DNA from: Mesostigma viride
Taxonomy: Eukaryota; Streptophyta; Mesostigmatophyceae; Mesostigmatales; Mesostigmataceae
Length of the DNA stretch: 64,000 nt
Assembly: GCA_009746045.1 (NCBI GenBank)
Contig: RPFO01001129.1
Location: 29,362 to 93,361 of the forward strand
Direction: 5' to 3'
Each line of letters begins with the position of its first letter. Within the stretch, counting starts at the first letter, position 1. Below the pieces are notes generated by a model that saw only the letters and a program-made list of their open reading frames with translations, had not been told where the DNA came from and searched no databases. The position numbers and the translations under genes were made by a program. This document shows, piece after piece, positions 1-10,617 of this stretch.

Positions 1-702
1 GAAGACTGATTCGTCGATAGTACCCGCACAGTGGGGGCAGGCAGCAGTATGATACACTGGTGCACTGGAATCTGAGCTGCCAGCTTGGGCCGCGCGGTGC
101 ACACGCAGATGGTCGTCCACTTTCAGGACGGCGGTCTTGTAGTCTTTCCACGTCAAGTCGGGGGGAAGGTTGTACGCCGCCAGGACGGGGCCATACTGGG
201 CAGGAAGTCTGCGGCGGTGTGATGTCACCAGGATGGAATCATGGAGTTTATTGTTGCTTAATTTATTATATTGCAGGTACAATCGTTCGGTGAGATTGAC
301 ATTTGCAGGAACAGAATCCATGGGAATCTGCTCAGCTGACAGCAGTTCCTCAAGTGTCGCGGCCTGATGGGTGGATGTCGTTTCGTCACGTCCATAGACG
401 TCAACCAGGACGGTCCACGCCTCGTGCATATACTTGTTGGGGGCCGTAGCGGCATGCAGTAGCGCGTTGCCGTCGAGGCCAGCAATCAGGGCAGCGTAAC
501 CAATTTTTTGCTGCTTTACCACGATCGGATCCTTTCCAGCTAGTACATCTGAATATCCGAGGGCGTCGAATTGCCCTTCCGCCTTGATTCGGAATCCGGT
601 GAATTTCTTGGGGTCGCTCCCATCAAAGTTGAGATTCTTGAGAGCACTAAGAACGCTGCTCTCCTTGACTTCTCGTGCCACAGCTGGCGCACCTCCCGAC
701 AT
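1..702 (-). CDS. Ty1/copia-type Gag, 5' part, open at the window edge
   Basis: An uninterrupted frame runs from the ATG at 702 leftward off the window (234 codons). Residues about 20-60 carry the signature seen at the start of copia-type Gag (UBN2-like) proteins: LNFDGSDPKKFTGFRIKAEG followed by a segment predicting small helices. Further on it reads as a helical capsid-like domain (NLTERLYLQYNKL near the middle, DLTWKDYKTAVLKVDDHL later). The last visible residues include a CPHC pair, possibly the start of a zinc knuckle. No LTR, protease or integrase can be seen because the window ends. The family call rests on the N-terminal motif and overall length. The start at 702 is the first ATG of the frame; an overlapping frame upstream (647-1048) may be a separate exon. 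Confidence 0.6.
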   Translation of the reverse strand, partial: MSGGAPAVAREVKESSVLSALKNLNFDGSDPKKFTGFRIKAEGQFDALGYSDVLAGKDPIVVKQQKIGYAALIAGLDGNALLHAATAPNKYMHEAWTVLVDVYGRDETTSTHQAATLEELLSAEQIPMDSVPANVNLTERLYLQYNKLSNNKLHDSILVTSHRRRLPAQYGPVLAAYNLPPDLTWKDYKTAVLKVDDHLRVHRAAQAGSSDSSAPVYHTAACPHCAGTIDESVF

Positions 703-1048
703 GTTCTTGATTGCGTTGGAGATTTGTAATGTGAAGTAAAGTGTGATTTAATCTCTCCAGAGATACTGCGTTGTTGTCGAGCAGATCCTGTAGATTTCTG
801 ATTGAAAAGTCTGGAAGTTCGCTGAAACACACACAGTTGAAAAATTCTTGTCGAATGCCACGCAGGAGCCAGCGGCAGTAGGCAGATTCAGGAAACACGC
901 CCGGGAAGATGTCTTCAACTTGGGCAAAAAGCAGATTTGCTCTTGCGAGGTAGTCTGGGCAAGATTCTTCGGGAAATTGAAAAAGCTCAATTCCAGATCT
1001 CAGGTTGCGGTCGTTGGGAATTGGAAAATATGGGTTCATAGGCATCAC
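647..1048 (-). CDS. Hypothetical ORF upstream of the gag-like frame
   Basis: A 133-codon minus-strand frame begins with two Met codons and overlaps the first codons of the gag-like frame in another phase. The first ~100 residues are protein-like (PDYLARANLLFAQVEDIF, then CRWLLRGIRQEFFNCV), resembling small helical capsid-type modules. The final ~35 residues are the out-of-phase shadow of the gag start and are probably not translated. It may be an N-terminal exon or a separate gag domain joined by a frame change. I do not recognise a family. Confidence 0.35.
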   Translation of the reverse strand: MMPMNPYFPIPNDRNLRSGIELFQFPEESCPDYLARANLLFAQVEDIFPGVFPESAYCRWLLRGIRQEFFNCVCFSELPDFSIRNLQDLLDNNAVSLERLNHTLLHITNLQRNQEHVGRCASCGTRSQGEQRS

Positions 1049-1186
1049 TCGCTACTCGATACCAGCCAGCTACCGGGGCTCGGAGGAAAGATCTTTTGCC
1101 TGTTATGACCCAGATATTGCACAAGTGTATGGAAAAGACTTCTTGTATTAAAATACGTTTACTGAGAGTGGAAAACACGGTGCGGC

Positions 1187-1275
1187 CAACACTGGGCGCA
1201 GTCTACCATAGCCAACACTGGGCCAGGGCAAATGACAATGCCAACACTGGGCAGGGTCACACGACCAACACTGGG
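1187..1275. repeat. Short interspersed repeat, core CCAACACTGGG x4
   Basis: Four copies of CCAACACTGGG spaced about 25 bases apart lie in otherwise unique sequence. The core is itself partly palindromic. From 1275 to about 1800 I see no gene. Confidence 0.7.
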
Positions 1276-1799
1276 TCGGGGCCACACACGGCTAGGCAAG
1301 CAAACAACTCTAGGAACACAAAGTAGTGGCGGCTAATGCATTATGCACCGTTGATTTACATCTGACGGCACTGCAGCTTAGCGTCTCTACAACCACGGAA
1401 AGAACACTAGATAATAACGACTTTGCAGCCTGTAATCTATTGTCCACATCATGGTACATTGTGTGTGTGGTCTGATAGGCTCAAAGTCCTATCGCCTCCA
1501 GGGCGGCACCACAAACTGCGGACCTGATCTGATCCGGAGAGAGCCGATGTAAATTACGGCACCTGTAACGGTGCTGACAGGTAACGCTTGCTGTTTTCCG
1601 AGCAACATCATTCGGATTTTAGTACACTCAAACATTGTATATGATATTAAACTAGTCAACGACCTGTGGGTGCAATTAATAGGGATGCAAACCCAACAAC
1701 AAGTCGTGTAAATAAACACCTAGCTGACGGCGTCAATTTTCCCCGCATATAATGCGTGATAACATAATGCGTGACAAAAGTAGAGAAACATCGCTAGAT

Positions 1800-2125
1800 A
1801 TTTGACACCCGACATACACACACCCAACACCTACTAAAAACAAGAAACCAACACACAAGACACCCTACACACACACAACACACACACACACAACACATAT
1901 CCAACACAAACAACACACACACCTAAGTCACACACACAACACACCTACTAAGTCACACACACAACACACATGTACCTCCCCCCCCCCACACCCAACATCA
2001 ACACACAAGACACTTTGCACACACCCTACACGCCCCCGCACCTTCATGAATGCACCCAACACACACACACAACACACACGCCCCAACACACATACCCAAC
2101 ATTCACACAACACACCCAACATATA
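1800..2125. repeat. CA-rich simple sequence (degenerate acaccca/acacac)
   Basis: About 325 bases made almost only of A and C, with many ACACAC and ACCCAACAC tracts. Low complexity; the frames open here are not genes. Confidence 0.85.
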
Positions 2126-2488
2126 AGGGTAAATATGGTTTAGGAGTGTAGGGGTTTAGGGTTTAAGGCCTACCATACACCCGTATGTAAAAATGCAACA
2201 ACACGCCAAGTCATCCGCCACCATGCAAAAATATATAAACACAACTGGTCATCCTCAACAAGAATGCCCATTTTAGTACCCAATCCGCACTTGGCACTTG
2301 TCCAGTTTCGTAAGTCCAACGGCCGTTGGCTTTGAGAAATTAAGATATGCGACATGCGCCATGCAGCCAAGCTAAAGTATAGGCTGATTGCCCTGTATGT
2401 AACATTAGTAAGGTGAACGACCGTCGACAAAAAAACACATGCGACATACAAACACCAATTTTACACAGTAATGTTTGGAATGACGTAC

Positions 2489-3156
2489 CGTAATTTCGGC
2501 GTCCACCTTCTTCGCAATTGTGAACCAGCCCTGTCGCGTGTTGTCCGGATGTCCTTCCCACTTGCCCTTCGTGACCTTTGCGACGCTCAGGTAGCACACG
2601 ATTGCAGTTAAGGGTTCTCGGTCGTCTGGGTTCCAGAAGAAGCGTCGGGCGTCCGATCCGGAGGAGGAGCACCTCTCGAAGTATTTTACGTACATTACCC
2701 AGTTGCCTTTCTTAAAAACCTCGCCCCCCCCCCTGTATGTTTGTTTAAACACTCATCCTTGTCGAGTTGGTGGGCGACTCGAACAACTTTCGCCAACCAG
2801 TACGGGTGGTCGGGCACATGGTCCTTGTGCCCCCTCTCAGATGCGACTGCGACGGCCTCCCCCTCCTGCAAACCACGCCCCAACTCGTTTCTTGCCGTTT
2901 GAACGTGGTTCAGGCGGGTTCCCGGATATCGCGTGGGGTTCCGCGACTTACTCGCCTGGAGTTTTACAGTCCACGACGAGCTGCTCCAATCGTTTGGGCA
3001 TGTCGTCCACTTGCCCTCTCGGCACTCCGCACAACTGAAGCATGAAAAACGCCTGAGCTTTACCACCTCGACCCGCTCGCCCTTTTTGTCCAGTCGCCAC
3101 TGGTGTGCCGTGGAGATATCTCGGATCGGGCCTCGCTCCTTACCGGACGTGAGAAT
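2489..3156 (-). CDS. Transposase-like gene, exon 4 (C-terminal part)
   Basis: This exon follows an acceptor TTGCAG at 3157-3162 and ends at a donor GTACGT just below 2489. The protein has a Cys pair (FSCFSCAEC), then YWLAKVVRVAHQ, then after a frame break FKKGNWVMYVKYFERC. Known proteins of the DFSENY/HGKGPCDG transposase-like family carry a C-terminal region with a similar 'YWL ... F.KGD.V..Y' pattern. The frame break falls in a run of ten C on the plus strand (2724-2733): one added base joins the two halves, so it is probably not a real disruption. The exon enters in phase 0 from the exon ending at 3459. A further exon below 2316 is possible but unsupported. Confidence 0.5.
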
Positions 3157-3458
3157 CTGCAATTGTAAATCCATGAAACAACATCACAGCACATTTCCCA
3201 ACTCCAACGGCCGTTGGCACTCAACAATTATAAGATTTCCCAACTCCAACGGCCGTTGGCCCTTGGAAACTTTATATAAGTACATTTCTCAACTCCAACG
3301 GCCGTTGGCACTCAACAATTATACGATTTTCCAGCTCCAACGGCCGTTGGCCTTATGAAACTTCAAACTGCATCAAGGAAGCTGTCCTCTGTAAAGTGTA
3401 ACCAGAGACAAATTATAGAACTGCACTTGACCACCAGAAAGCAACTGTCTTTACTTAC
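3157..3458 (-). other. Intron carrying four CCAACGGCCGTTGG palindromes
   Basis: Donor GTAAGT at 3458 and acceptor TTGCAG ending at 3157, with phase 0 on both sides. Four perfect palindromes start at 3204, 3246, 3295 and 3337, about 42-49 bases apart, so the palindrome array fills the 3' half of the intron. Confidence 0.6.
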
Positions 3459-3558
3459 GTTATCGAGAAGAAATGCCCGTCGAACCACGTCCGATTGTGC
3501 CGATGGTCGACTCGAGTCTTTGCCCATCAAGTTTCGTTTAAGTGGCCAGCCGGAGCGG
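3459..3558 (-). CDS. Transposase-like gene, exon 3 (short)
   Basis: A 100-base exon between a CAG acceptor (3559-3561) and a strong GTAAGT donor at 3458. In the frame that joins exon 4 in phase 0 it reads RSGWPLKRNLMGKDSS followed by a basic stretch. Only splice signals and an open frame support it. Its join to exon 2 across the tandem-repeat intron is uncertain. Confidence 0.4.
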
Positions 3559-3645
3559 CTGCTTAGGTTTTAGCGGACAAGTGTTCGAAGCGCGTCATTG
3601 GTGAATTACTTGGGAACTTGGGTTTCCCCGCGAAACTCCAACCGC

Positions 3646-3955
3646 ACGTTCAGATTTCCAAATCTCAAGTAAAGTTCGGCGCAACTTTCTGAACGGGGGC
3701 AGTTGACGAGCAGCATTCCTCCGGACGAATGAATTGCGTTCCATACTTGCGCAAAATTTTGAAAGGTAGCTTGCGTGCAGCCCTACTAAAATTTGCGCGG
3801 ACGTTCAGATTTCCAAATCTCGGGTAAATTTCGGCGGAACTTTCTGAACGGGGGTAGTTGGCGGGCAGCGTTCCTCCAGACGAATGAAATGCGTTCCATA
3901 CTAGCGCAAAATTTTGAAAGGTAGCTTCCGTGCAGCCCTACTAAAATTTGCGCGA
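3646..3955. repeat. Two tandem copies of a 155-bp repeat
   Basis: Both copies start ACGTTCAGATTTCC (3646 and 3801) and end at a TTTGCGCG motif. They differ by scattered substitutions. They lie in the presumed intron between exons 2 and 3 of the transposase-like gene. Confidence 0.85.
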
Positions 3956-3956
3956 A

Positions 3957-4145
3957 GTGTGGGACTGAACATTCGTAACGGAAACTTTTTGGTAGTTGCC
4001 GTCACTTCCTCTTGTGCAAACGTGTGGGAGTGAAAATTCGTAACGGAAACTTTTTGGTAGTTGCCGTCACTTCATTTTGCGCGAGTGTTGGGCTGAAAAT
4101 TCGTAACGGAAACTTTTTGGTAGTTGGCGTCACTTCCTTTGGTTC
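3957..4145. repeat. Three tandem copies of a ~64-bp repeat
   Basis: The core ATTCGTAACGGAAAC recurs at about 65 and 63 base spacing and ends in a GTCACTTC motif. It directly follows the 155-bp repeats. Confidence 0.85.
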
Positions 4146-4202
4146 GACTGAAAATTCGCTGAAATTCGCTGAATTCGTACCGTAGCCTAATTTTTAGTAC
4201 CT

Positions 4203-4999
4203 CGAAGTGACGGGGCACCTAAAAATTTGCCCACAAGTACACTTGGCAGCGCGCTCACTGGGAAAAATTGTACAGCCGCTCCGGCGGGCCACTTGAACGC
4301 ATTGTAATGCGGTTCTCCAATCCCGGTTCAGGTAGGCCACCAGTGCCTCCACCGTATTCAGGTTCCGATTGTCCTCCTGCATCTGCGCTCTTTTGAGGAT
4401 GCTTTTGACCGTCCCCCCTCCCCGTCCGACTCCCCCTTCCCATGTCCTGCACACGAGTAGTTCCACTCCAATGATTCCAAGTCGGGGTCGGCCTCGAGCA
4501 GGTCCGCAGCCATCGCCAACACATACCGGGATTGGAACTGCTCCTTACAGTTGTCGGACCAACTGATCCAGTTCCTCACCTCCACCCCCTCCTCCCTCAG
4601 CACGTTAAGGGTATTCTTCATCACGAACTCCAGGGTCTGGGCATTCCTCGGTACGTCCTTCCCCATGTAATCGTGCTTCACCCTTTTGATTTCCAGCGAT
4701 ACGGGATCACGGTACATCACGATCACCGGCATCAGGACGTAACTACTTGGGTACCAGTACTGCGCCTGCAACTGTTTCTGCAGGTGGTCCGAATAGTTCT
4801 CCGAGTAGTCCATCAGGACCACCACCGTTCCCAGCGGCATCACGTCAATGCACTCCTTGTAAGCGTGGTGCTGCCAGGCCCATGTATGGACGTGAATGGC
4901 GAATTCCGGGAAGCGCGCCGTAATGAGTTCATGGAGCTCCGAGAGGGTTGACTTGATGAGTTTTTGCTGCAGGTTCATTTGCGGCGCCACATCCTCCTC
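4203..4999 (-). CDS. Transposase-like gene, exon 2 (catalytic-type motifs)
   Basis: The exon begins after acceptor TTGCAG (5000-5005) in phase 0. It contains LMDYSENYSDHLQKQ, then SDNCKEQFQSRY, then AGHGKGESDGEGG. These match, in order, the three blocks of a transposase-like family widespread in animals and protists (typical forms: DFSENY, SDG..QYK and HGKGPCDG..G..K). The acidic residues in the first two blocks look like RNase H-fold DD(E) positions. After the third block the frame breaks in a six-G run near 4410. One added G continues into TVKSILKRAQMQEDNRN, which is where the family continues with TVKR. The 3' boundary near 4203 (AG before GTACTA) is a guess. The class of DNA transposon is not determined. 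Confidence 0.6.
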
Positions 5000-5002
5000 C
5001 TG

Positions 5003-5137
5003 CAACACAACACACCCGCGCACCATGGATTGACCGAAGAATGGAAGTCAGCAGCTGGGAATTTCCCAACGCCAACGGCCGTTGGAAGTATGAAAGTCTA
5101 CATATATATATTCAACGATGCAAATATACATGCTTAC
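5003..5137 (-). other. Intron with one CCAACGGCCGTTGG palindrome
   Basis: Donor GTAAGC at 5137 and acceptor TTGCAG at 5000-5005, 0-0 phase. The single palindrome is at 5072-5085. With the next intron of the same gene this places the element inside spliced-out sequence. Confidence 0.65.
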
Positions 5138-6303
5138 CGTCCCACGGGGCGCTGTGCCCTCCTTTATGAAGTCGAACCACGTGTACTTCTTTGTCCACCC
5201 CTTCATCTGGTCCGTCACGATGAACTCGGAAATCCCACACTCGTTGCACGTCCCTTCCAAGCAGTTCATTGGGACGTTAACGAACGGGCCGCCCGTCCTC
5301 CCCCTCCTTGCCCCCCCTCCCCCCTCTCAGCCCTGTGGCAGGTGAAACGTCGAACGAAATCATGGGCATTGTCAGGCACGGAAGGGATACCCTCCCTCTC
5401 CTCGATCTCCAGCGTGCTCTTCAACTCCTTGACGCCTTTGGCGAAGGCAGAGAGCAGAGACTCGAAGACGACGTGCTTTTCGCATGCGCACAAGTCCCGG
5501 TCCTTCCACACGCCCTTTACGCACTTGGGCATGAACTCCACGAACTTCGTGTACCCCACCTTGTACCTTGTCCCGTCCGCAGTCGTCACGATACCTCCCT
5601 TGTACGGCGACGCGTCAGAACAGAACCGCTTGTAAATCGTTTCAAGCGAGTCCAAATAGTACCTTCCGCCCTGGGAGGAAATGAGGATCCTGGCGTTTCC
5701 CTTCCTTTCGAACTCATTGACCACGTCCTTATGGTTGGGAGACGCCCTCGTGTTTAGGTCTGACAACCAGTAACTCCCGACGATGTCTTTGACCTCCTCC
5801 GGAAACTTGTCCGACCGTAAAGCACGAGGGGGCGCCTTCAGGGCGGGAAGGTCGCCCCCCATCCTCATTCCCCTTGCGGTCTGGATATCCTTGGGCGTGA
5901 CGTGAAGCAGCCGCGCGAGAGTGCAATGCCCTTGATTGTTCATGCCGTCCTTTCCCAAGCACATTGACAGCACAGCGCACTTCGCGTTCCTGTGCTCATC
6001 CGACTTGCCCAATTCCTGGAAACCTTGCACGATATTAGCGACAACCTCCTGAGCGAAGGACTCCGACGCCTTTCTTTTCAGCGCAGGGCGGTACTGTTTC
6101 CCCATAACCTTCACAACCGCACCTGGCAGCCGCTCAAGCGCCCTCAAGCCTACTGCAGTTTTCGTGTTTTCAGTCTTGTGATTGTTGTCCTTCAGCAAGT
6201 ATTCCATTGCGCTGGCCATGTCGAGGGCAAGTTGGTTGCCCTTGATCTCGACGTACTTGAGACTTAGGTCTTTGTTGTGCGCTTCACCTGCATCCGCGCG
6301 CAT
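5138..6303 (-). CDS. Transposase-like gene, exon 1 (N-terminal half)
   Basis: ATG at 6303. The protein starts with a lysine-rich helical region. It then has ARLLHVTPKDIQTARG, and VGSYWLSDLNTRASPNHKD followed by GYTKFVEFMPKCVKGVW, DLCACEKHVVFESLL, and a Cys motif NCLEGTCNECG near the 3' end. The same order (FY..DDISR.xPG..D, skF..lRPk.c, C.C..H, C....C..C) is what I know from the family whose catalytic-type motifs sit in exon 2. The frame breaks once, in a seven-G run at about 5312-5318; one added G connects to the Cys motif. The exon then ends at donor GTAAGC (phase 0). A 62-bp palindrome array lies directly upstream. Confidence 0.6.
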
Positions 6304-6373
6304 ACAGAATCCAGACGAAGTTTTGACTTTTTATCAAATTATTGCTTTCCAACAATTACCCAATTTGTAGGTC

Positions 6374-6910
6374 CCAACGGCCGTTGGACCCCTGAAAGTA
6401 CGCCTGAAACACGCCAACACATGCATTTTCGACACCCAACGGCCGTTGGACCCCCGAAAGTGGGCCTGAAACACGCCAACACATGCATTTTCGACACCCA
6501 ACGGCCGTTGGACCCCAGAAAGCGGGCCGAAAACACGCCAACACATGCATTTTCGACACCCAACGGCCGTTGGACCCCTGAAAGTGGGCCTGAAACACGC
6601 CAACACATGCATTTTCGACACCCAACGGCCGTTGGACCCCTGAAAGCGGGCCGAAAACACGCCAACACATGCATTTTCTACACCCAACGGCCGTTGGACC
6701 CCTGAAAGTGGGCCTGAAACACGCCCTTTACATGCATTTTCGACACCCAACGGCCGTTGGACCCCTGAAAGCGGGCCGAAAACACGCCAACACATGCATT
6801 TTCGACGTCCAACGGCCGTTGGGCCCCTGAAAGCGGGCCGGAAACACGCTAACACATGCATTTTAGACACCCAACGGCCGTTGGACCCCTGAAAGCGGGC
6901 CGAAAACTCG
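6374..6910. repeat. Nine-copy tandem array, 62-bp unit, each with CCAACGGCCGTTGG
   Basis: Palindromes start at 6374, 6436, 6498, 6560 and so on to about 6871. The unit also holds CACGCCAACACATGCATTTT. Copies differ at only a few positions. It sits immediately 5' of the transposase-like gene. From 6930 to about 7810 I see no gene. Confidence 0.9.
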
Positions 6911-7819
6911 CCAACACCTGCATTTTTTACACGCCAGGATGTGAATTTCCGAATCCCAACGCACTTTTTATAACCTTAACGACCGTTGGAACCCAGAAAT
7001 TCGACTGAAATGTTTCCATAACACACGTAACAACAAATTTGGTGGTCAACAACCCCGTAAATCCGTAACCCTGCACGCACCTCTTGCCGCCATAGCTCTT
7101 GTTCGCAGCAGGTGGGCCCTGAAGACGCCTTTTGGTCTTGCACCTGTTGGTTACAATTGCATGGCATACCAGCAATATATTGCACATAGCATTGTATTTC
7201 ACACAATTATTATATTCATGCCACAAATAATAATAATAATTGTATTAAACATAGGGGGGCAGGTTGCATATTCGTTTCATTGCAGTCTAATATCAACATA
7301 TTAAAAATTTCCATGCCCATAAACATTTTTGATATAGCTATTAGGTTGCTAATTATATTAAATCTTACCAGCCGTGTAGTGGTTTGCGGATTGCTTTATA
7401 GGCTTGCCACACCAACCCAAAAAAAAATGTTACGACGGGAGTTGAACCCGGGCCTACTAGACGTGTTCACGAGGTACTACGAGGATCAGCCAAGAATCTG
7501 TCCCGTACCGGTGTGGTTCACCAGTTCCGCACACTAGCATGGTCTCCGCGTCGCGCTCGTTCATTAAATTTCGGAGAAATTTTGCCTGCTTATATACGTT
7601 TTTGAAGCCCCTCGGCGTCGCGCCGTGAAAAGCTTCCTCCGCCAGGCGTCCAATCAGGTAGCAGGAATGTGAAAAAATGGGCTCGAGCTGTGTGCAGCGC
7701 CGCGTCCATGTGGCGCCACACGGCGTCAGGAGTCGGCGTGGCGCCATATATGGCGCTGCGAATTCCCTACCGTGTGGTCTGCAGCGCCACGTCACAGTTG
7801 CGACTGCAAGTATTTTTCA

Positions 7820-7901
7820 GCGCGGCGCCGTCCCGGCGCCGCGCCATATCGTTTGGCGCGTAAATTTTTTTCCCGCGCGCGGCGCCTTTTAGGCGCCGCG
7901 C
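7820..7901. repeat. Two hairpins with identical 10-bp stems and different 5-nt loops
   Basis: GCGCGGCGCC/GGCGCCGCGC stems occur at 7820-7844 (loop GTCCC) and 7877-7901 (loop TTTTA). GGCGCC-rich imperfect palindromes also lie at about 7705-7760. Function unknown. Confidence 0.7.
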
Positions 7902-8495
7902 CATTCCATTTGCGCGTCGGCATACCAGCACCAGGGAATTTGAATTGCAGGTGCTGCGTTGGCGCTTTCCAGCCCTCCTGGAAGACCGACACCGTGGATG
8001 CACCTTGCACCCGAGCATCAACGGCGGGTATTCGCGACATCGGCCGAAAGTGACAACGATATTAGCAACCCGACAGCCATATTCGACTGAGCAACGCCAT
8101 TGTGTGCAGCCGAAGAGTGTGAAAAGAGGTGAGCAATGGCGGTGGATGTACATGGATGCTTTTGACAGATAGTTGTCCACAAGCAGCTCGATGACGGGGG
8201 AGTGTGAAACAGATAATTTCGTCGCTTTTTTGGTGTCGTGGTGCCGGTCGCTGACGGGGGAGTGTGAGTGTTTTTGTCGGTTCTCGTTTGGTTGCAGGGA
8301 TTTGCGAGCAAGCCGAGACCATCGATTGGATTGGTAAGCCCCACTTGTTCATTTGTGTGAATCCAAGCATTATTGAAGCAGGCTGTCGCAAATGTTTTCG
8401 TTTCTGGGTTGCGCCATAGCTGCGTTGCTGGGTTGCTGGGTTTTCTTGCCATGGCAGCGCCGTATGATCTTTCCCCCGGCTCCCATTCTTGGTTA

Positions 8496-8670
8496 CTAAC
8501 GTTGATGTTTTGCTGCTTCCTTTGGTGCTTGATCTGCCTTGGTGTCGTGCCTCCGTTTGGTGGCCGGTGGTCACGGGATGCACAACAACGCTATCAGTTT
8601 TCTTCCACCCGCCGCCGCTGCCCCCGAAGGACAAGGATAAAAAAAAAGAAACATCTATAAAAAGGTACGA
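8496..8670 (+). repeat. Divergent outlying copy of the minisatellite spacer
   Basis: CTGCTTCCTTTGGTGCTTGA and the following ~150 bases match the spacer found five times inside the 30-bp array (10618-10840 and later), with differences. This copy is not followed by 30-bp units. Confidence 0.75.
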
Positions 8671-8692
8671 CGCGTGGTGTGTTGCGTGCTTT

Positions 8693-9170
8693 TTTTCTTG
8701 GTTTTCTCGCTCCCTTGCAGCTCAGGTTTGCTGGCACATGTATTTATGCATGCCGGCACCACACCACATGTATTTATGCATGCCAGATAACACAGGCTGT
8801 GTGTCTGACTTTTTTTCGTCCCTGTCATATGCGGTCTGCCTCTCTTTTTTCGTGTTTTGTTTTTTGTTCGTATCTTCTACGGTACAACGCGACATGTTCA
8901 CGGCGTCATCTGCGCGGTGTCACTAGCTTCATTTTTGCCGCCACCGCCGCCCCCGGCCGGCCCCATAAAAAAAAAGAAACATCTATAAAAAGGTGCGCGG
9001 TGGTTTTCTCGCTCCCTTGCAGCTCAGGTTTGCTGGCACATGTATTTATGCATGCCGGCACCACACCACATGTATTTATGCATGCCAGCACCCCACCGCA
9101 TGTATTTATGCATGACAGCGCCCCACCACATGTATTTATGCATGCCAGCACCCCACCATGTGTATTTATG
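8693..9170. repeat. Duplicated segment and TATTTATGCATGCCAGCA repeats at the left array edge
   Basis: A ~90-base segment (TTTTCTCGCTCCCTTGCAGC onward) occurs at about 8700-8790 and again at about 9004-9090. The second copy runs into four more ~32-base units containing TATTTATGCATGCCAGCACC. These units carry the array's core motif in the opposite orientation. Confidence 0.8.
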
Positions 9171-10617
9171 CATGGATGGGTGTCATGGGGTGCTGGCATG
9201 CATGGATGGGTGTCATGGGGTGCTGGCATGCATGGATGGGTGTAGTGGGGTGCTGGCAAGCGTGGATGGGTGTCATGGGGTGCTGGCATGCATGGATGGG
9301 TGTCATGGGGTGCTGGCATGCATGGATGGGTGTGATGGGGTGCTGGCATGCATGGATGGGTGTAGTGGGGTGCTGGCAAGCGTGGATGGGTGTCATGGGG
9401 TGCTGGCATGCATGGATGGGTGTCATGGGGTGCTGGCATGCATGGATGGGTGTGATGGGGTGCTGGCATGCATGGATGGGTGTCATGGGGTGCTGGCATG
9501 CATGGATGGGTGTAGTGGGGTGCTGGCATGCGTGGATGGGTCTCATGGGGTGCTGGCATGCATGGATGGGTGTGATGGGGTGCTGGCATGCATGGGTGGG
9601 TGTAGTGGGGTGCTGGCAAGCGTGGATGGGTGTCATGGGGTGCTGGCATGCATGGATGGGTGTCATGGGGTGCTGGCATGCATGGATGGGTGTCATGGGG
9701 TGCTGGCATGCATGGATGGGTGTGATGGGGTGCTGGCATGCATGGATGGGTGTCATGGGGTGCTGGCATGCATGGATGGGTGTCATGGGGTGCTGGCATG
9801 CATGGATGGGTGTCATGGGGTGCTGGCATGCATGGATGGGTGTAGTGGGGTGCTGGCATGCGTGGATGGGTGTCATGGGGTGCTGGCATGCATGGATGGG
9901 TGTGATGGGGTGCTGGCATGCATGGGTGGGTGTAGTGGGGTGCTGGCAAGCGTGGATGGGTGTCATGGGGTGCTGGCATGCATGGATGGGTGTCATGGGG
10001 TGCTGGCATGCATGGATGGGTGTGATGGGGTGCTGGCATGCATGGATGGGTGTCATGGGGTGCTGGCATGCATGGATGGGTGTAGTGGGGTGCTGGCATG
10101 CATGGATGGGTGTAATGGGGCGCTGGCATGCATGGATGGGTGTCATGGGGCGCTGGCATGCATGGATGGGTGTCATGGGGTGCTGGCATGCGTGGATGGG
10201 TGTAGTGGGGTGCTGGCATGCATGGATGGGTGAAGTGGGGTGCTGGCATGCGTGGATGGGTGTAGTGGGGTGCTGGCATGCATGGATGGGTGAAGTGGGG
10301 TGCTGGCATGCGTGGATGGGTGTAGTGGGGTGCTGGCATGCGTGGATGGGTGTCATGGGGTGCTGGCATGCATGGATGGGTGTGATGGGGTGCTGGCATG
10401 CATGGGTGGGTGTAGTGGGGTGCTGGCAAGCGTGGATGGGTGTCATGGGGTGCTGGCATGCATGGATGGGTGTGATGGGGTGCTGGCATGCATGGATGGG
10501 TGTGATGGGGTGCTGGCATGCATGGATGGGTGAAGTGGGGTGCTGGCATGCGTGGATGGGTGTAGTGGGGTGCTGGCATGCGTGGATGGGTGTCATGGGG
10601 TGCTGGCATGCATGGAT

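Noticed and set aside
2140-2165. Telomere-like GGGTTTAGGGTTTA
   Set aside because: Only two TTTAGGG units; too short to claim an interstitial telomere.
7428-7500. tRNA-like 3' half on the minus strand (GGGTTCAACTCCCGTCGT)
   Set aside because: The T-arm stem has a mismatch, and no matching acceptor strand or anticodon arm can be placed upstream; at most a tRNA-derived fragment.
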